64,000 nucleotides of DNA from Ornithinimicrobium ciconiae (GTDB lineage: Bacteria > Actinomycetota > Actinomycetes > Actinomycetales > Dermatophilaceae), in contig NZ_CP041616.1 in assembly GCF_007197575.1 (NCBI RefSeq), forward strand, positions 496,001 to 560,000, given 5' to 3'. Under the pieces are notes generated by a model. The model worked only from the letters and a program-made list of their open reading frames with translations. It made no database searches and was not told where the DNA came from. Positions 9,362-17,313 of this stretch are shown here, in pieces. Every line of letters starts with the position of its first letter. Position 1 is the stretch's first letter. Position numbers and translations under genes: made by a program.

Positions 9362-9722
9362 GAGCGGTCACCCTTCCTCGTCGTGATGTGCCGGTTCCCC
9401 AGCCCGAGCCGAGGTGCCGACCAAGCATGCCACGGTCGCCGGCGTGCTCCGGCGCGCAGCACCCGCGTGCCGCCACCTCGGCGATGGCCAACACGGGCAC
9501 GCGGAGGGGGCGGTCGTGAGGCGGTGCTTGCGCCAACTCCTGGAGAATCGCGCGCCTCGCTCCACAGGACGCGCGCCTCGCTCCACAGGACGCGCGCCTC
9601 GCTCCACAGGGCGAACCCCTTCCACAGGGAACATGCTCCGGGGCGTGGCCACCTGCGCGCCAGCAACCTCGCGCTGTGACAGCATGATGGCCACGCCATC
9701 GTCCGCCAGGAAGGGATCCCCC
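9362..9722. promoter_or_regulatory. 361-bp divergent intergenic region with a 21-bp x3 repeat
   Basis: This region separates the minus-strand glycosyltransferase pair from wecB and must hold promoters in both directions. It contains a 21-bp tandem repeat but no coding sequence I can support. No -10 hexamer abuts either start, so both transcripts should have leaders. Confidence 0.55.
9550..9611. repeat. 21-bp tandem repeat, three copies
   Basis: Three nearly identical 21-bp units begin at 9550, 9571 and 9592. Each contains CTCGCTCCACAGG. A shorter TTCCACAGGG echo follows about 10 bp later. The period is two helical turns, as expected for an array of protein sites, but no palindrome is obvious within the unit. 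Confidence 0.85.
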
Positions 9723-10835
9723 GTGTCCGACTCGCAACCCCTGGTGGTGCACATCACCGGTGCTCGTCCCAACTTCCCCAAGGCAGCCCCGGTGATCGCG
9801 GCCCTCGGGGACTATCCGGTGACCCAGCTGCTCGTGCACACCGGCCAGCACTATGACGAGAAGATGAGCGAGGTCTTCTTCCGCCAGCTCGGGCTGCCCG
9901 AGCCGGACGTGAACCTGGGAGTCGGCTCCGGGGCGCATGGCGCGCAGACCGCGGCCATCATGGTGGGACTGGAGGAGTTGTTTGCCGACCGCCGCCCCGA
10001 CCTGGTCGTGGTCTATGGCGACGTGAACTCCACCGTCGCGGCTGCGGTGGTCGCCGTGAAGATGGGGATCCCCATCGCGCACGTCGAGGCCGGCCTGCGC
10101 TCCTTCGACCGGAGGATGCCCGAGGAGATCAACCGGCTGCTGACCGACCGGATCTCTGACCTGTTGCTGGTGACCAGCGTCGACGCCATCGCACACCTGG
10201 GTCACGAGGGCGCACCGGCCGACTCCATCCACTTTGTGGGCAACCCGATGATCGACACCCTGCTGCGGCACTTAGAGAGCCTGGACACCGAGGGTGTGGC
10301 CGCCTCGGTGGGCCTCGACACCACCCAGCCGTATGCCGTGGCGACCCTGCACCGACCCGGCAACGTCGATGACCCCGCCGACGTGGCAGAGCTGGTCCGG
10401 GCCATGCACGCCGTGGCTGACCAGGTGAAGGTCGTCATCCCGTTGCACCCCCGGGGACGCGGCCGTCTCGAGGAAGCCGGGTTCATGGACCACGACAACC
10501 TGTCGGTGATCGACCCGCTCGGCTATGTCGAGTTCCTGGGTCTGGTCAAGGGGGCGGCGGCCGTCGTCACCGACTCCGGTGGTGTCCAGGAGGAGACCAC
10601 CGTGATGGGCGTGCCGTGCCTGACGCTGCGACCCAACACCGAGCGTCCCGTGACGATCACCCACGGCACCAACCAGCTGGTGCAGCGGGACACCCTGCCG
10701 GGTGCGATAGCGGACGTGCTCGCGGCGGGTCGTCAGGAGACCTGGCCGGTGCCTCCGCTGTGGGACGGCCACGCCGGACCGCGGATCGCAGCCGTGCTCG
10801 CTGCTCACCTTGGGCTGTCGACCTCGCATGACTGA
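9723..10835 (+). CDS. wecB: UDP-N-acetylglucosamine 2-epimerase (non-hydrolysing)
   Basis: This cytoplasmic enzyme interconverts UDP-GlcNAc and UDP-ManNAc, supplying ManNAc for surface polysaccharide. The 370-residue length is normal for the family. Diagnostic blocks in order are TGARPNFPKAAPVIAAL, HTGQHYDEKMSEVFF, HVEAGLRSFDRRMPEEINR (substrate and catalytic acids), LHRPGNVDD and TDSGGVQEET. I chose GTG 9723 because AGGAAGGG lies 7 nt upstream and the homologous core begins directly after it. The downstream glycosyltransferase overlaps its stop by 8 nt, so the two form an operon. Among the many glycosyltransferases here, this is the clearest clue to the glycan's composition: it probably contains ManNAc or a derivative. 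Confidence 0.95.
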   Translation: MSDSQPLVVHITGARPNFPKAAPVIAALGDYPVTQLLVHTGQHYDEKMSEVFFRQLGLPEPDVNLGVGSGAHGAQTAAIMVGLEELFADRRPDLVVVYGDVNSTVAAAVVAVKMGIPIAHVEAGLRSFDRRMPEEINRLLTDRISDLLLVTSVDAIAHLGHEGAPADSIHFVGNPMIDTLLRHLESLDTEGVAASVGLDTTQPYAVATLHRPGNVDDPADVAELVRAMHAVADQVKVVIPLHPRGRGRLEEAGFMDHDNLSVIDPLGYVEFLGLVKGAAAVVTDSGGVQEETTVMGVPCLTLRPNTERPVTITHGTNQLVQRDTLPGAIADVLAAGRQETWPVPPLWDGHAGPRIAAVLAAHLGLSTSHD

Positions 10836-12063
10836 GTTGCCGGCCCCGGCACCCCACGTGAGCAACGTCCGCGACGACGCCACCGGGTCCGGCTCTGCCA
10901 GGGACCTCGTTGTGGCGTATGCCTTCGCGCCCTATGCAGACACTGCAGGCGTGGTGGCCGCTAAACGGGTGCGCGAGGCCGGACGCCCCGTCGACGTCAT
11001 CCAGAACGAGATGTCATCGCAGCGGGACAGCGACCCTGCGCTCGACAAGATCGCCGGTGACCTGGTGCGTCGGCGCGCGGTGCTGCGCACTCCCACCCTG
11101 TTCTCCTCGTGGAAGGGCGTGAACACCTTCGTCGAGGTCGGGCTCGAGCAGGCGCTGGCGTGGGAGGCGGGTGGTTCGACCTATGAGCGGATCTACAGTC
11201 GGGCGCACTGGGTGCCCAGTCACGTCCTGGCCGCACGACTCAAGACGTTGTGGCCACAGGTGCGCTGGACCGCGGAGTTCTCCGACCCCCTGTCGGTCTA
11301 TGTCGACGCCAAGGAACGGCACTCCCCGGCCGGTGAGGGACCGCTGCTCGACGAGCTCAGAGCCGCGACGCGTGCCGCGGGTTTCGAGCCACCGGGCGAC
11401 AACCTGTTCACCTGGGTGGAGCACCTGCCTTATGCGCTCGCCGACGAACTGATCTTCACCAATGAGAACCAGCGCGAACTCATGCTGAGCCGGATCCCTG
11501 ATGAGGCACTAGCTGCGAGGGCTCGCGAACGGTCGGTCGTCAGCCCCCATCCGACCCTGCCGCCGGAGTTCTATGAGCTCACTCAGCCCGAGGTCGACCT
11601 CGACCCGCAGGTGCGCCACATCGGTTACTTCGGCAACTTCTACGCCAACCGCTCGATGACGGCCGTGGTCGCCGCCCTGACTGCTCTCCCCGCTGATGTG
11701 CGACGGCGCCTGCAGATCGACGTCTACACGTCCAAGCCGGACGCGATCGCCTCGGCCCTGAAGGCCCTGCACATGGAGGGTGCCGAGTCGGTGAAGACGC
11801 GCCCGTTCGTGAGCTATCTCGACTTCCTGGCCCTGAGCAGACGGATGGACGCCCTGCTCATCAACGACGCGATCACGACTGGCCTGTTTCCCGCCAACCC
11901 CTTCCTGCCCTCCAAGTGGAGCGACTATCGGGGGAGTGGGCCTCCCGTCTGGGGGATCGTCGAGCCCGGCAGCCCGCTCTCCGCCCAGCCGCTGGACTAT
12001 CGCTCGCCCGTGCGGCACACCACGGCCGCCGTGCAGGTGCTGGGTCAGATCGCGCTGTCCTGA
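10828..12063 (+). CDS. GT-B glycosyltransferase-like protein
   Basis: The 411-residue cytoplasmic protein resembles GT-B enzymes in layout. An N-terminal Rossmann half starts at DLVVAYAFAPYADTAG, where the protein scans for activated partners. It is followed by WTAEFSDPLS, a linker with FTNENQRELML, and a C-terminal half beginning IGYFGNFYANRSM, which is typical of the donor-binding domain. A classical EX7E motif is not obvious, so the exact family is uncertain. The ATG overlaps the wecB stop by 8 nt, implying coupled translation and perhaps use of a ManNAc-derived donor. The last 19 bp overlap the end of the convergent glycosyltransferase gene. Confidence 0.75.
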   Translation: MTELPAPAPHVSNVRDDATGSGSARDLVVAYAFAPYADTAGVVAAKRVREAGRPVDVIQNEMSSQRDSDPALDKIAGDLVRRRAVLRTPTLFSSWKGVNTFVEVGLEQALAWEAGGSTYERIYSRAHWVPSHVLAARLKTLWPQVRWTAEFSDPLSVYVDAKERHSPAGEGPLLDELRAATRAAGFEPPGDNLFTWVEHLPYALADELIFTNENQRELMLSRIPDEALAARARERSVVSPHPTLPPEFYELTQPEVDLDPQVRHIGYFGNFYANRSMTAVVAALTALPADVRRRLQIDVYTSKPDAIASALKALHMEGAESVKTRPFVSYLDFLALSRRMDALLINDAITTGLFPANPFLPSKWSDYRGSGPPVWGIVEPGSPLSAQPLDYRSPVRHTTAAVQVLGQIALS

Positions 12064-14180
12064 GCCTCACCCAGCACGATCCGGCTGAGGGCGACAGCCG
12101 GCTCGCCATCCACGAACCGTTGGGCTACCGCTGCCCTGGTCCTGGCCGACCCGGCCGACCACGACTCCTCCTCGGCGTGTGCCAGGATCCGCTCGACAGC
12201 CTCGTCCACGGTGTCCACGACCCACGCTGCAGGAAACAGCCGACGGGCACCGTCCAGGCTGGCGAAGATCGGCCAGTTCCGCACCACCGGCACGGCGCCG
12301 GAGGCCGCCCCCTCCACCAGGCCCAGCCCGAAGGACTCACGCCTGCTGGAGCTCACGACGAAACCCGCTGCTGCCAGGTGCGGGGTGATGTCCCGGGTGT
12401 GGCCCACGAAGTCGACCCCACCGCAGACATCCTCCGCTGTGAGGCGCTCGCGGAAGTCCGCCATGTAGGCGAGGCCTGAGGTCACCGTCCCCGGCGAGAA
12501 GTCGGGTCCGACCAGGGTGAGGCGCCACTGCGGGTCGTGCGCGCGCAGCCGGCCCAGCACGTCCAGTGCCCACGCCGGGTCCTTCACCGGCTGGGCCCAG
12601 CCGATCATGAGCAGGCGACGTCGGTGACCCTCCGACTTGCCCTCCGGGATGCGGGAGGCGTCGAGAGTGTTGGGCAGGACATGCAGCCGGGTGCCGGCCA
12701 GGCGCTCACCGAGCAGCCGCTGGACCGTGTCGCGCAGGTGGTCACTGACGAAGACGAGGTCATCGACCCTCGACCAGTCGATGAGGTGGAGCCACGGTGA
12801 CAGGGCATCCATGCTGTGGATGCGCAGGGTGACGTGCACGCCGGCCGGGACATGCATCAGCGCGACCAGCGCTCCCCGGTCCGCCCAGTCGATGAAGATC
12901 GCATCGGCACCACCGAAGGTCGTGGCCAGCTCCCCGTCGAGGGGCTCCTCTCCGACGGCCTGTCGGAGACGCTCCTCGATCGGTTCGGGGCGCACCCCCA
13001 GACCCTTGACGGTCGTGCCCCGCCGGCCCCACGAGTGCACCGTGACGTCCACGTCGGGTCGCCGCTCCAGAGCGTCGATCAGCTGCGCCGAGAACTGTGG
13101 ATAGGAGCCGCGGAGCACGATCACCCGGGTGTGATCCGGCTCGTGTCCGTGCTCCTGCTCCGGCTGGTTCTGCTCCGGTGGTGGTGTCCGGGGTACCGGC
13201 CGCGCGAGCGTCCGGGCAATCTCGGAGGCCTGCCAGTCCCGCAGAAAGGTCTCCGGCTCCTCGATGAGCGGGGTCGAGAGCTTGTCGGCGTGGAGCTCGA
13301 CGTGGAACAACAGCCCGAGAGCGACCGTGGTGAGCGCGGCGGCCCGCTCCACATCGCCGGCAGCCAGGACGGTGTCGGTCGCCGTGAGCAGCTCGGCCAC
13401 GCTGGCCCGCAGGTCAGGGTCCTCGCGCCCTGACTCCGAGGTGCGGGTGTAAGCCAGCAGCGCCCGGCGTCGCGCCACCTCCACCGGGTCTTCGTCCTCG
13501 GTCCGGATCAGGGGCAGCAGGGCCAGGGCCTGCTCATGATGACCGGAGCGGGTGAGCTCGGTGAGGAAGTCGTTGAGCATCCACTGGACAGCATCCGGCG
13601 CGGGCTCCTTGAGGATCGCTGTCCGCTCGGCAAGCTCGTGCGCGAAGTCCGGGGACAGCCCGTCGGCCTGCGCGACGGAGGCGAACTCGTCCCAGACTCT
13701 GGCCAACCCGGCCCAGCCACGCAGCTCCTTGTGTGGCACCCGGACGCTGCGACCCTCGACGACATCCTTCACCGCCCCCTTGGCGCGCTCTCCGAAGGCC
13801 ATCACCCCGTCCGCGGCCGCCACCACCTTGAGGGTCGCGGGGTCCAGCCGGATCGCGTCCGCCAACCGGGTCCGGTCACCGCGCCAGTGCCGGCGAGGAG
13901 TCGACACCACCTGCCGCAGTGCCTTGGGGGAGCGGAGCAGGCCGGGACGGACCCGACGGCGCAGGGCCAGGAACTCCAGTTCGCGGGCCGGCTCACCGGT
14001 CAGCCACACGAGGGTGATCGTGTGCCCGGCCATCGTCAGGCCCTGCAGCTGTCCCCGGACCCGGGTGAACTCCGCGGCATCGTGGGCCAGGGCGACCAGG
14101 CGTTGCGGCCGGCTCGTGGACAGCACCTCGCCGTCCACCGGCGGCGGACTCAGGGACGGTGCCTTGTCGGGTGCTGCCAC
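12045..14180 (-). CDS. GT4-family glycosyltransferase with helical N-terminal region
   Basis: In this 711-residue protein the last 370 residues form a GT-B fold with GT4 hallmarks. These are VIVLRGSYPQFSAQLIDAL, LVFVSDHLRD, HVLPNTLDASRIPEG, GWAQPVKDPAWAL and RRESFGLGLVEGAASGAVPVV, the last containing the catalytic EX7E pair. The first 330 residues are helical and of unknown function, with a short Rossmann-like start (RLVALAHDAAEF). It probably extends a cell-surface glycan together with the neighbouring enzymes. The GTG start is supported by a TACACT hexamer exactly 6 nt upstream. The gene converges on and overlaps the preceding plus-strand gene by 19 bp, so there is no room for a terminator between them. 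Confidence 0.87.
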   Translation of the reverse strand: MAAPDKAPSLSPPPVDGEVLSTSRPQRLVALAHDAAEFTRVRGQLQGLTMAGHTITLVWLTGEPARELEFLALRRRVRPGLLRSPKALRQVVSTPRRHWRGDRTRLADAIRLDPATLKVVAAADGVMAFGERAKGAVKDVVEGRSVRVPHKELRGWAGLARVWDEFASVAQADGLSPDFAHELAERTAILKEPAPDAVQWMLNDFLTELTRSGHHEQALALLPLIRTEDEDPVEVARRRALLAYTRTSESGREDPDLRASVAELLTATDTVLAAGDVERAAALTTVALGLLFHVELHADKLSTPLIEEPETFLRDWQASEIARTLARPVPRTPPPEQNQPEQEHGHEPDHTRVIVLRGSYPQFSAQLIDALERRPDVDVTVHSWGRRGTTVKGLGVRPEPIEERLRQAVGEEPLDGELATTFGGADAIFIDWADRGALVALMHVPAGVHVTLRIHSMDALSPWLHLIDWSRVDDLVFVSDHLRDTVQRLLGERLAGTRLHVLPNTLDASRIPEGKSEGHRRRLLMIGWAQPVKDPAWALDVLGRLRAHDPQWRLTLVGPDFSPGTVTSGLAYMADFRERLTAEDVCGGVDFVGHTRDITPHLAAAGFVVSSSRRESFGLGLVEGAASGAVPVVRNWPIFASLDGARRLFPAAWVVDTVDEAVERILAHAEEESWSAGSARTRAAVAQRFVDGEPAVALSRIVLGEAQDSAI

Positions 14181-14186
14181 GACGAG

Positions 14187-14192
14187 AGTGTA
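14187..14192 (-). promoter_or_regulatory. -10 hexamer of a leaderless promoter (GT4 at 12045-14180)
   Basis: On the minus strand TACACT is followed by 6 nt and then the GTG at 14180. No ribosome-binding site is present. Confidence 0.6.
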
Positions 14193-14210
14193 GCCAGATC
14201 CGCTGCGGCG

Positions 14211-14633
14211 CTAAGCCTGCGCGCTGGGTGGGATCGAGCGGGACCGACCGCGGAACTCGGCCACCACGACGTGGTCGGACTCCCGGGTGACCGTGACGTC
14301 GGTGACCCCGTTGCGTCCGTAGGTAATGCGCTCGGCTGCCGTGGCCAGGAGCGTGTCCCCGAGGCGAGCGGCGGCGATGAAGGAGATGTCGCACGTCGCT
14401 GCGACGGTGGGTGCCCCACCGGCATTGCAGGCCAGCGCGAAGGCCGAGTCAGCCAACGTGAAGATCAGGCCGCCGTGGCAGATGTCGTGCCCGTTGACCA
14501 TCGTCTCCGTGACGGTCATCGACGCGGTCGCGGCGCCGAGGCCGTCCGTGTGCGTGACCCCACGACACTCGATGCCGAGCGCTGCCGAGGCACGGTCCTG
14601 CGCCCACATCGTCCGCACGTGCGTCAGGTCCAC
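14211..14633 (-). CDS. paaI: Hydroxyphenylacetyl-CoA thioesterase PaaI (hotdog fold)
   Basis: The 140-residue cytoplasmic thioesterase hydrolyses aryl- or acyl-CoA esters and is thought to relieve dead-end CoA intermediates during phenylacetate breakdown. The PaaI signature NGHDICHGGLIFTLADSAFA holds the catalytic Asp in LADSAF and the conserved His-Gly-Gly. The length equals that of typical PaaI. The GTG start is fixed by TAGGGT 6 nt upstream, so the message is probably leaderless. paaH-like and paaN-like genes lie within 5 kb, but the ring epoxidase genes paaABCDE are absent here, so it may serve a broader acyl-CoA role. Confidence 0.9.
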   Translation of the reverse strand: MDLTHVRTMWAQDRASAALGIECRGVTHTDGLGAATASMTVTETMVNGHDICHGGLIFTLADSAFALACNAGGAPTVAATCDISFIAAARLGDTLLATAAERITYGRNGVTDVTVTRESDHVVVAEFRGRSRSIPPSAQA

Positions 14634-14639
14634 GCCCTC

Positions 14640-14645
14640 ACCCTA
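14640..14645 (-). promoter_or_regulatory. -10 hexamer of a leaderless promoter (paaI)
   Basis: On the minus strand TAGGGT is followed by 6 nt and then the GTG start of paaI at 14633. Confidence 0.62.
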
Positions 14646-14682
14646 GACGGGCCGGAGTGGTGGAGCGTGTGAGGATCGAGGC

Positions 14683-15099
14683 ATGGTGGGAAGCACGGAT
14701 CGGGGCACAGTCATCATGATGTCCGTGGTCGGGGTGATCTTCGTCGCGCTCGGTGTCTTCCTGTGGTTCTTCCAACCGCAGGCCCGTCCCGTGGCCGTGG
14801 CCGCGATCCTGTTCTTCGGCGCCTGCTTGGCGGTCGGTCTCCTCCAACTCCAGGGCGGTCGGCTCTCCCGGGTGGTGTATGCCCGGCTGATGGGTGCCGT
14901 CACCATGCTGATGGGGGTGGGATGTGCTGCCCTGGGCCTGGTCGCCTGGCGCGACCACAACGCTCTCGACCGTGGGCCGTGGCAGCTGAGCGTCGCCGTC
15001 GGGGTGATCGGGCTGATCTTTTTCGGCGGTGGCGGCCTGCTGCTGATGATCCGCGGTGGCCGACCGTTCGGCGTCGACGCCGACGGATTCCGGCGCTGA
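14683..15099 (+). CDS. Small membrane protein with four predicted TM helices
   Basis: I cannot name a family. The 138-residue protein has four hydrophobic segments (about 10-28, 34-54, 65-86 and 98-120) with short charged loops, an unremarkable N-terminus and an Arg-rich C-terminal tail. It is probably a plasma-membrane protein. The ATG has GAGGA 7 nt upstream. It is divergent from paaI with 49 bp between the starts. A strong hairpin 3 nt after the stop ends the transcript and separates it from the convergent paaH-like gene. Confidence 0.75.
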   Translation: MVGSTDRGTVIMMSVVGVIFVALGVFLWFFQPQARPVAVAAILFFGACLAVGLLQLQGGRLSRVVYARLMGAVTMLMGVGCAALGLVAWRDHNALDRGPWQLSVAVGVIGLIFFGGGGLLLMIRGGRPFGVDADGFRR

Positions 15100-15101
15100 G
15101 T

Positions 15102-15133
15102 CAGCCCCGGCCTACGAGCCCGGTCCGGGGCTG
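15102..15133. terminator. Bidirectional hairpin terminator
   Basis: A perfect 9-bp stem (CAGCCCCGG pairing with CCGGGGCTG) with a 14-nt loop lies 3 nt after the stop of the 138-residue membrane protein and 41 nt beyond the end of the convergent paaH-like gene. There is no T tract, as is usual in such high-GC genomes. Confidence 0.65.
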
Positions 15134-15174
15134 CGCCGTGGGCACCGAGGCAGATCTGCGTCCCTTCAGCACCC

Positions 15175-16377
15175 TCAGATCTGCTCCTGCAGCGCGGAAC
15201 TCGCCCGGTAACGCCCGCCGGGGAAGGCAGCGTCCAGCGCCTCCAGCTGCCCGACGATCGTGGCGGCACCGATCTCGGCGAGCCACTCGTGCGGGCCCTT
15301 GGGATAGTTCGTGCCCAGCTTCATGGCCGTGTCCACGTCCTCGGCGCTCGCCTCTCCACGCCGCACCAGGTCCACCCCCTCGTTGACCAGCATGGCGATG
15401 GTCCGGGCCACGGGGTCGGTCTCGATGGGACCGCCGACCAGCTCGGCCACCCGCGCGGGGTCGGGGTCTGCGTCCACGGCCTGGCCGCTGTCGTCATAGG
15501 TGAACCAGCCACGACCGGTCTTGCGCCCGAGCCGCCCCTGCTCAACCAGGTGACGATGCAGGTTCACCGGCTCATAGCGGGGGTCGCGGTCGGTCTGGTG
15601 CCACACGCTGTTGCCGACGGCAAAGTTGACGTCCTGGCCGATCAGGTCCGTCAGCTCGAACGGGCCCATGCGGAAGCCGCCGTGCTCGCGCAGCGCGAGG
15701 TCCAGCGTCGCGGCGTCGGCCACTTCGGCCTCGAGCATGCGCTGCGCCTCGCCATAGAACGGGCGGGCCACGCGGTTGACGATGAAGCCGGGCGTCGACG
15801 TGCACAGCACCGGCGTCTTGCCCCAGCGACGCATCAGCTCCATCGCGTCGTCGAGGATCTCGCCCGAGCTCTGGGTGGTGCGGACCACCTCGACCAGCTT
15901 CATGAGCGGGGGCGGGTTGAAGAAGTGCAGCCCGATGACCCGCTCGGGGGTGCCCAGCCCGCCGGCGATCGCCCCGACGTCCAGGCTCGAGGTGTTGGTC
16001 GCCAGCACGGTCGACTCGTCCTGGTGCTCGTCCAGCGTCGCGAAGATCTCGTGCTTGACCCCCAGGTTCTCCACGACGGCCTCGATCGCCAGACCGACCG
16101 GTGGCAGCTCCTTGAGTGCGCCGTCGGCGGCGGGTCCGATGATGATCCGGTCGAGTATGCCGGCGCTCTCCTCTGCGGTCAGCTTCCCCTTCCCGACCAG
16201 GCGGTCAAGGGTCTTGCCCAGGGTGTCGCGAGCTGTGGCGGCGGCTCCTTCTGCGGCGTCCACGAGGTGCACCTCGTGGCCTGCCTGCGCGGCGACCTGC
16301 GCGATCCCGGCTCCCATGGCTCCCGCGCCGATGACGGCTACGGCGGTCAGTCCCTCGGTGAGTGGCATGCGCCTCAT
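15175..16377 (-). CDS. paaH: 3-hydroxyacyl-CoA dehydrogenase (PaaH-like)
   Basis: This cytoplasmic NAD-dependent enzyme oxidises 3-hydroxyacyl-CoA to 3-oxoacyl-CoA in phenylacetate or short-chain beta-oxidation. The 400-residue protein begins with the Rossmann motif VIGAGAMGAGIA. It continues with the catalytic region TNTSSLDVGAIA and GLHFFNPPPLMKLVEVV, then CTSTPGFIVNRV. It ends with a second 3HCDH C-terminal domain (NEGVDLVRRGEASAEDVD). Two C-terminal domains match PaaH better than the ~285-residue FadB2/Hbd type. Start codons lie at 16377 and 16368; I chose the first, since the AGG before the second is too close. It follows the nucleotidyltransferase gene by 23 bp on the same strand, so the two are probably cotranscribed. 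Confidence 0.9.
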   Translation of the reverse strand: MRRMPLTEGLTAVAVIGAGAMGAGIAQVAAQAGHEVHLVDAAEGAAATARDTLGKTLDRLVGKGKLTAEESAGILDRIIIGPAADGALKELPPVGLAIEAVVENLGVKHEIFATLDEHQDESTVLATNTSSLDVGAIAGGLGTPERVIGLHFFNPPPLMKLVEVVRTTQSSGEILDDAMELMRRWGKTPVLCTSTPGFIVNRVARPFYGEAQRMLEAEVADAATLDLALREHGGFRMGPFELTDLIGQDVNFAVGNSVWHQTDRDPRYEPVNLHRHLVEQGRLGRKTGRGWFTYDDSGQAVDADPDPARVAELVGGPIETDPVARTIAMLVNEGVDLVRRGEASAEDVDTAMKLGTNYPKGPHEWLAEIGAATIVGQLEALDAAFPGGRYRASSALQEQI

Positions 16378-16400
16378 CGTGTCATCTCGCGGAGGACCGC

Positions 16401-17174
16401 TCAGAGATCGGGTGGCCGGTGACCCCGCAGGTGGCCCTCCTGCAGATAACCGCCGGCGGCGTCGAGGACGGCCTGGGCCTGCTGCACCAGCACGTCCGTG
16501 TCGGGGGCGGCTGCCGCGGCCAGTGACGCGTCGGCCCAGGAGAGCAGACCGTAGCGGTCGCCGTGGCGGCGCAGCTCGCGCACCAGCCACTTGCCGGTCC
16601 CCAGCCACTGCCGGTCCGCGACCAGCGCCAGCTCCGCAGCCTCGCGCCACACGGTCCAGGCCAGGACCGCGGTCTCCGCGGGGTCCAAGGGCGCGCTGGG
16701 CCGAGGTGCCGCGCGGGCGGCCTGCGAGCCGCGATCCGCCAGGTCGTCGACGGCGGACGACAGGCTGTAGAGCCGCCGGTGCACCTCCTCCGAGTCTGGT
16801 GCGGACGGTCCGGCGGCGAGCACGGCCACCGACTGTGCAGCCAGCTCATGGGTGAGTCCGTTGTCCGTCAGGGGGATCCCCTCGGCGACCAACCGGTCGA
16901 GGACCGGTCGGTGGGCGGCTCGCCCCTTCTCGAGCCAGACCCGCAGCGAGGCCGGGCCGTAGACAAAGGCCTCAACCAGCTGGCCGTCAAAGCGGGAGGT
17001 CTCCACGAAGGCGACCGGGCTCCAGTGCTCGGGCAGGACGACGAGCACGTCCAGGTCGGACCCTGGGGTTGCCGCACCGGTGGCGGCGCTGCCGCCCAGG
17101 AAGGCGGCCTCCGCGCCGGGAAACTCCTGGCGCAGAAACGCGCGGGCGCGCGCGATGAGTCGGTCCTCGGCCAT
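16401..17174 (-). CDS. Nucleotidyltransferase-domain protein
   Basis: The 257-residue protein has the minimal nucleotidyltransferase signature near residues 25-45: FLGGSAATGAATPGSDLDVL, which gives the Gly-Ser and paired Asp residues that bind Mg-NTP. The later half is helical and may be a substrate-binding (HEPN/KNTase-like) domain. Related proteins modify nucleic acids, proteins or small molecules such as antibiotics, and the target here is unknown. The ATG at 17174 fits the family start. A CACACT hexamer ends 5 nt before it, possibly a leaderless promoter with a short spacer. It is upstream of the paaH-like gene on the same strand. Confidence 0.82.
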   Translation of the reverse strand: MAEDRLIARARAFLRQEFPGAEAAFLGGSAATGAATPGSDLDVLVVLPEHWSPVAFVETSRFDGQLVEAFVYGPASLRVWLEKGRAAHRPVLDRLVAEGIPLTDNGLTHELAAQSVAVLAAGPSAPDSEEVHRRLYSLSSAVDDLADRGSQAARAAPRPSAPLDPAETAVLAWTVWREAAELALVADRQWLGTGKWLVRELRRHGDRYGLLSWADASLAAAAAPDTDVLVQQAQAVLDAAGGYLQEGHLRGHRPPDL

Positions 17175-17301
17175 GGTCCAGTGTGGCCGATCCTGAGTCC
17201 CGGTGGCATCCCTGCAGACCGACCTCGGTGAGCCGCTCACGTCAGTGCGTCGACCGGGTGAGCGGGCGGCGCTCAGTGTGGGTCGGGTCTGGTCGGGCGG
17301 T

Positions 17302-17307
17302 TAGTCT
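17302..17307 (+). promoter_or_regulatory. -10 hexamer of a leaderless promoter (paaN)
   Basis: TAGTCT ends 6 nt before the GTG start at 17314, with no Shine-Dalgarno sequence between. Confidence 0.62.
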
Positions 17308-17313
17308 GGCTGG

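Noticed and set aside
9414-9722. Extended N-terminus of WecB reaching into the repeat region
   Set aside because: The extension encodes the 21-bp repeat as a peptide. The GTG at 9723 has a good AGGAAGGG site and matches the family start.
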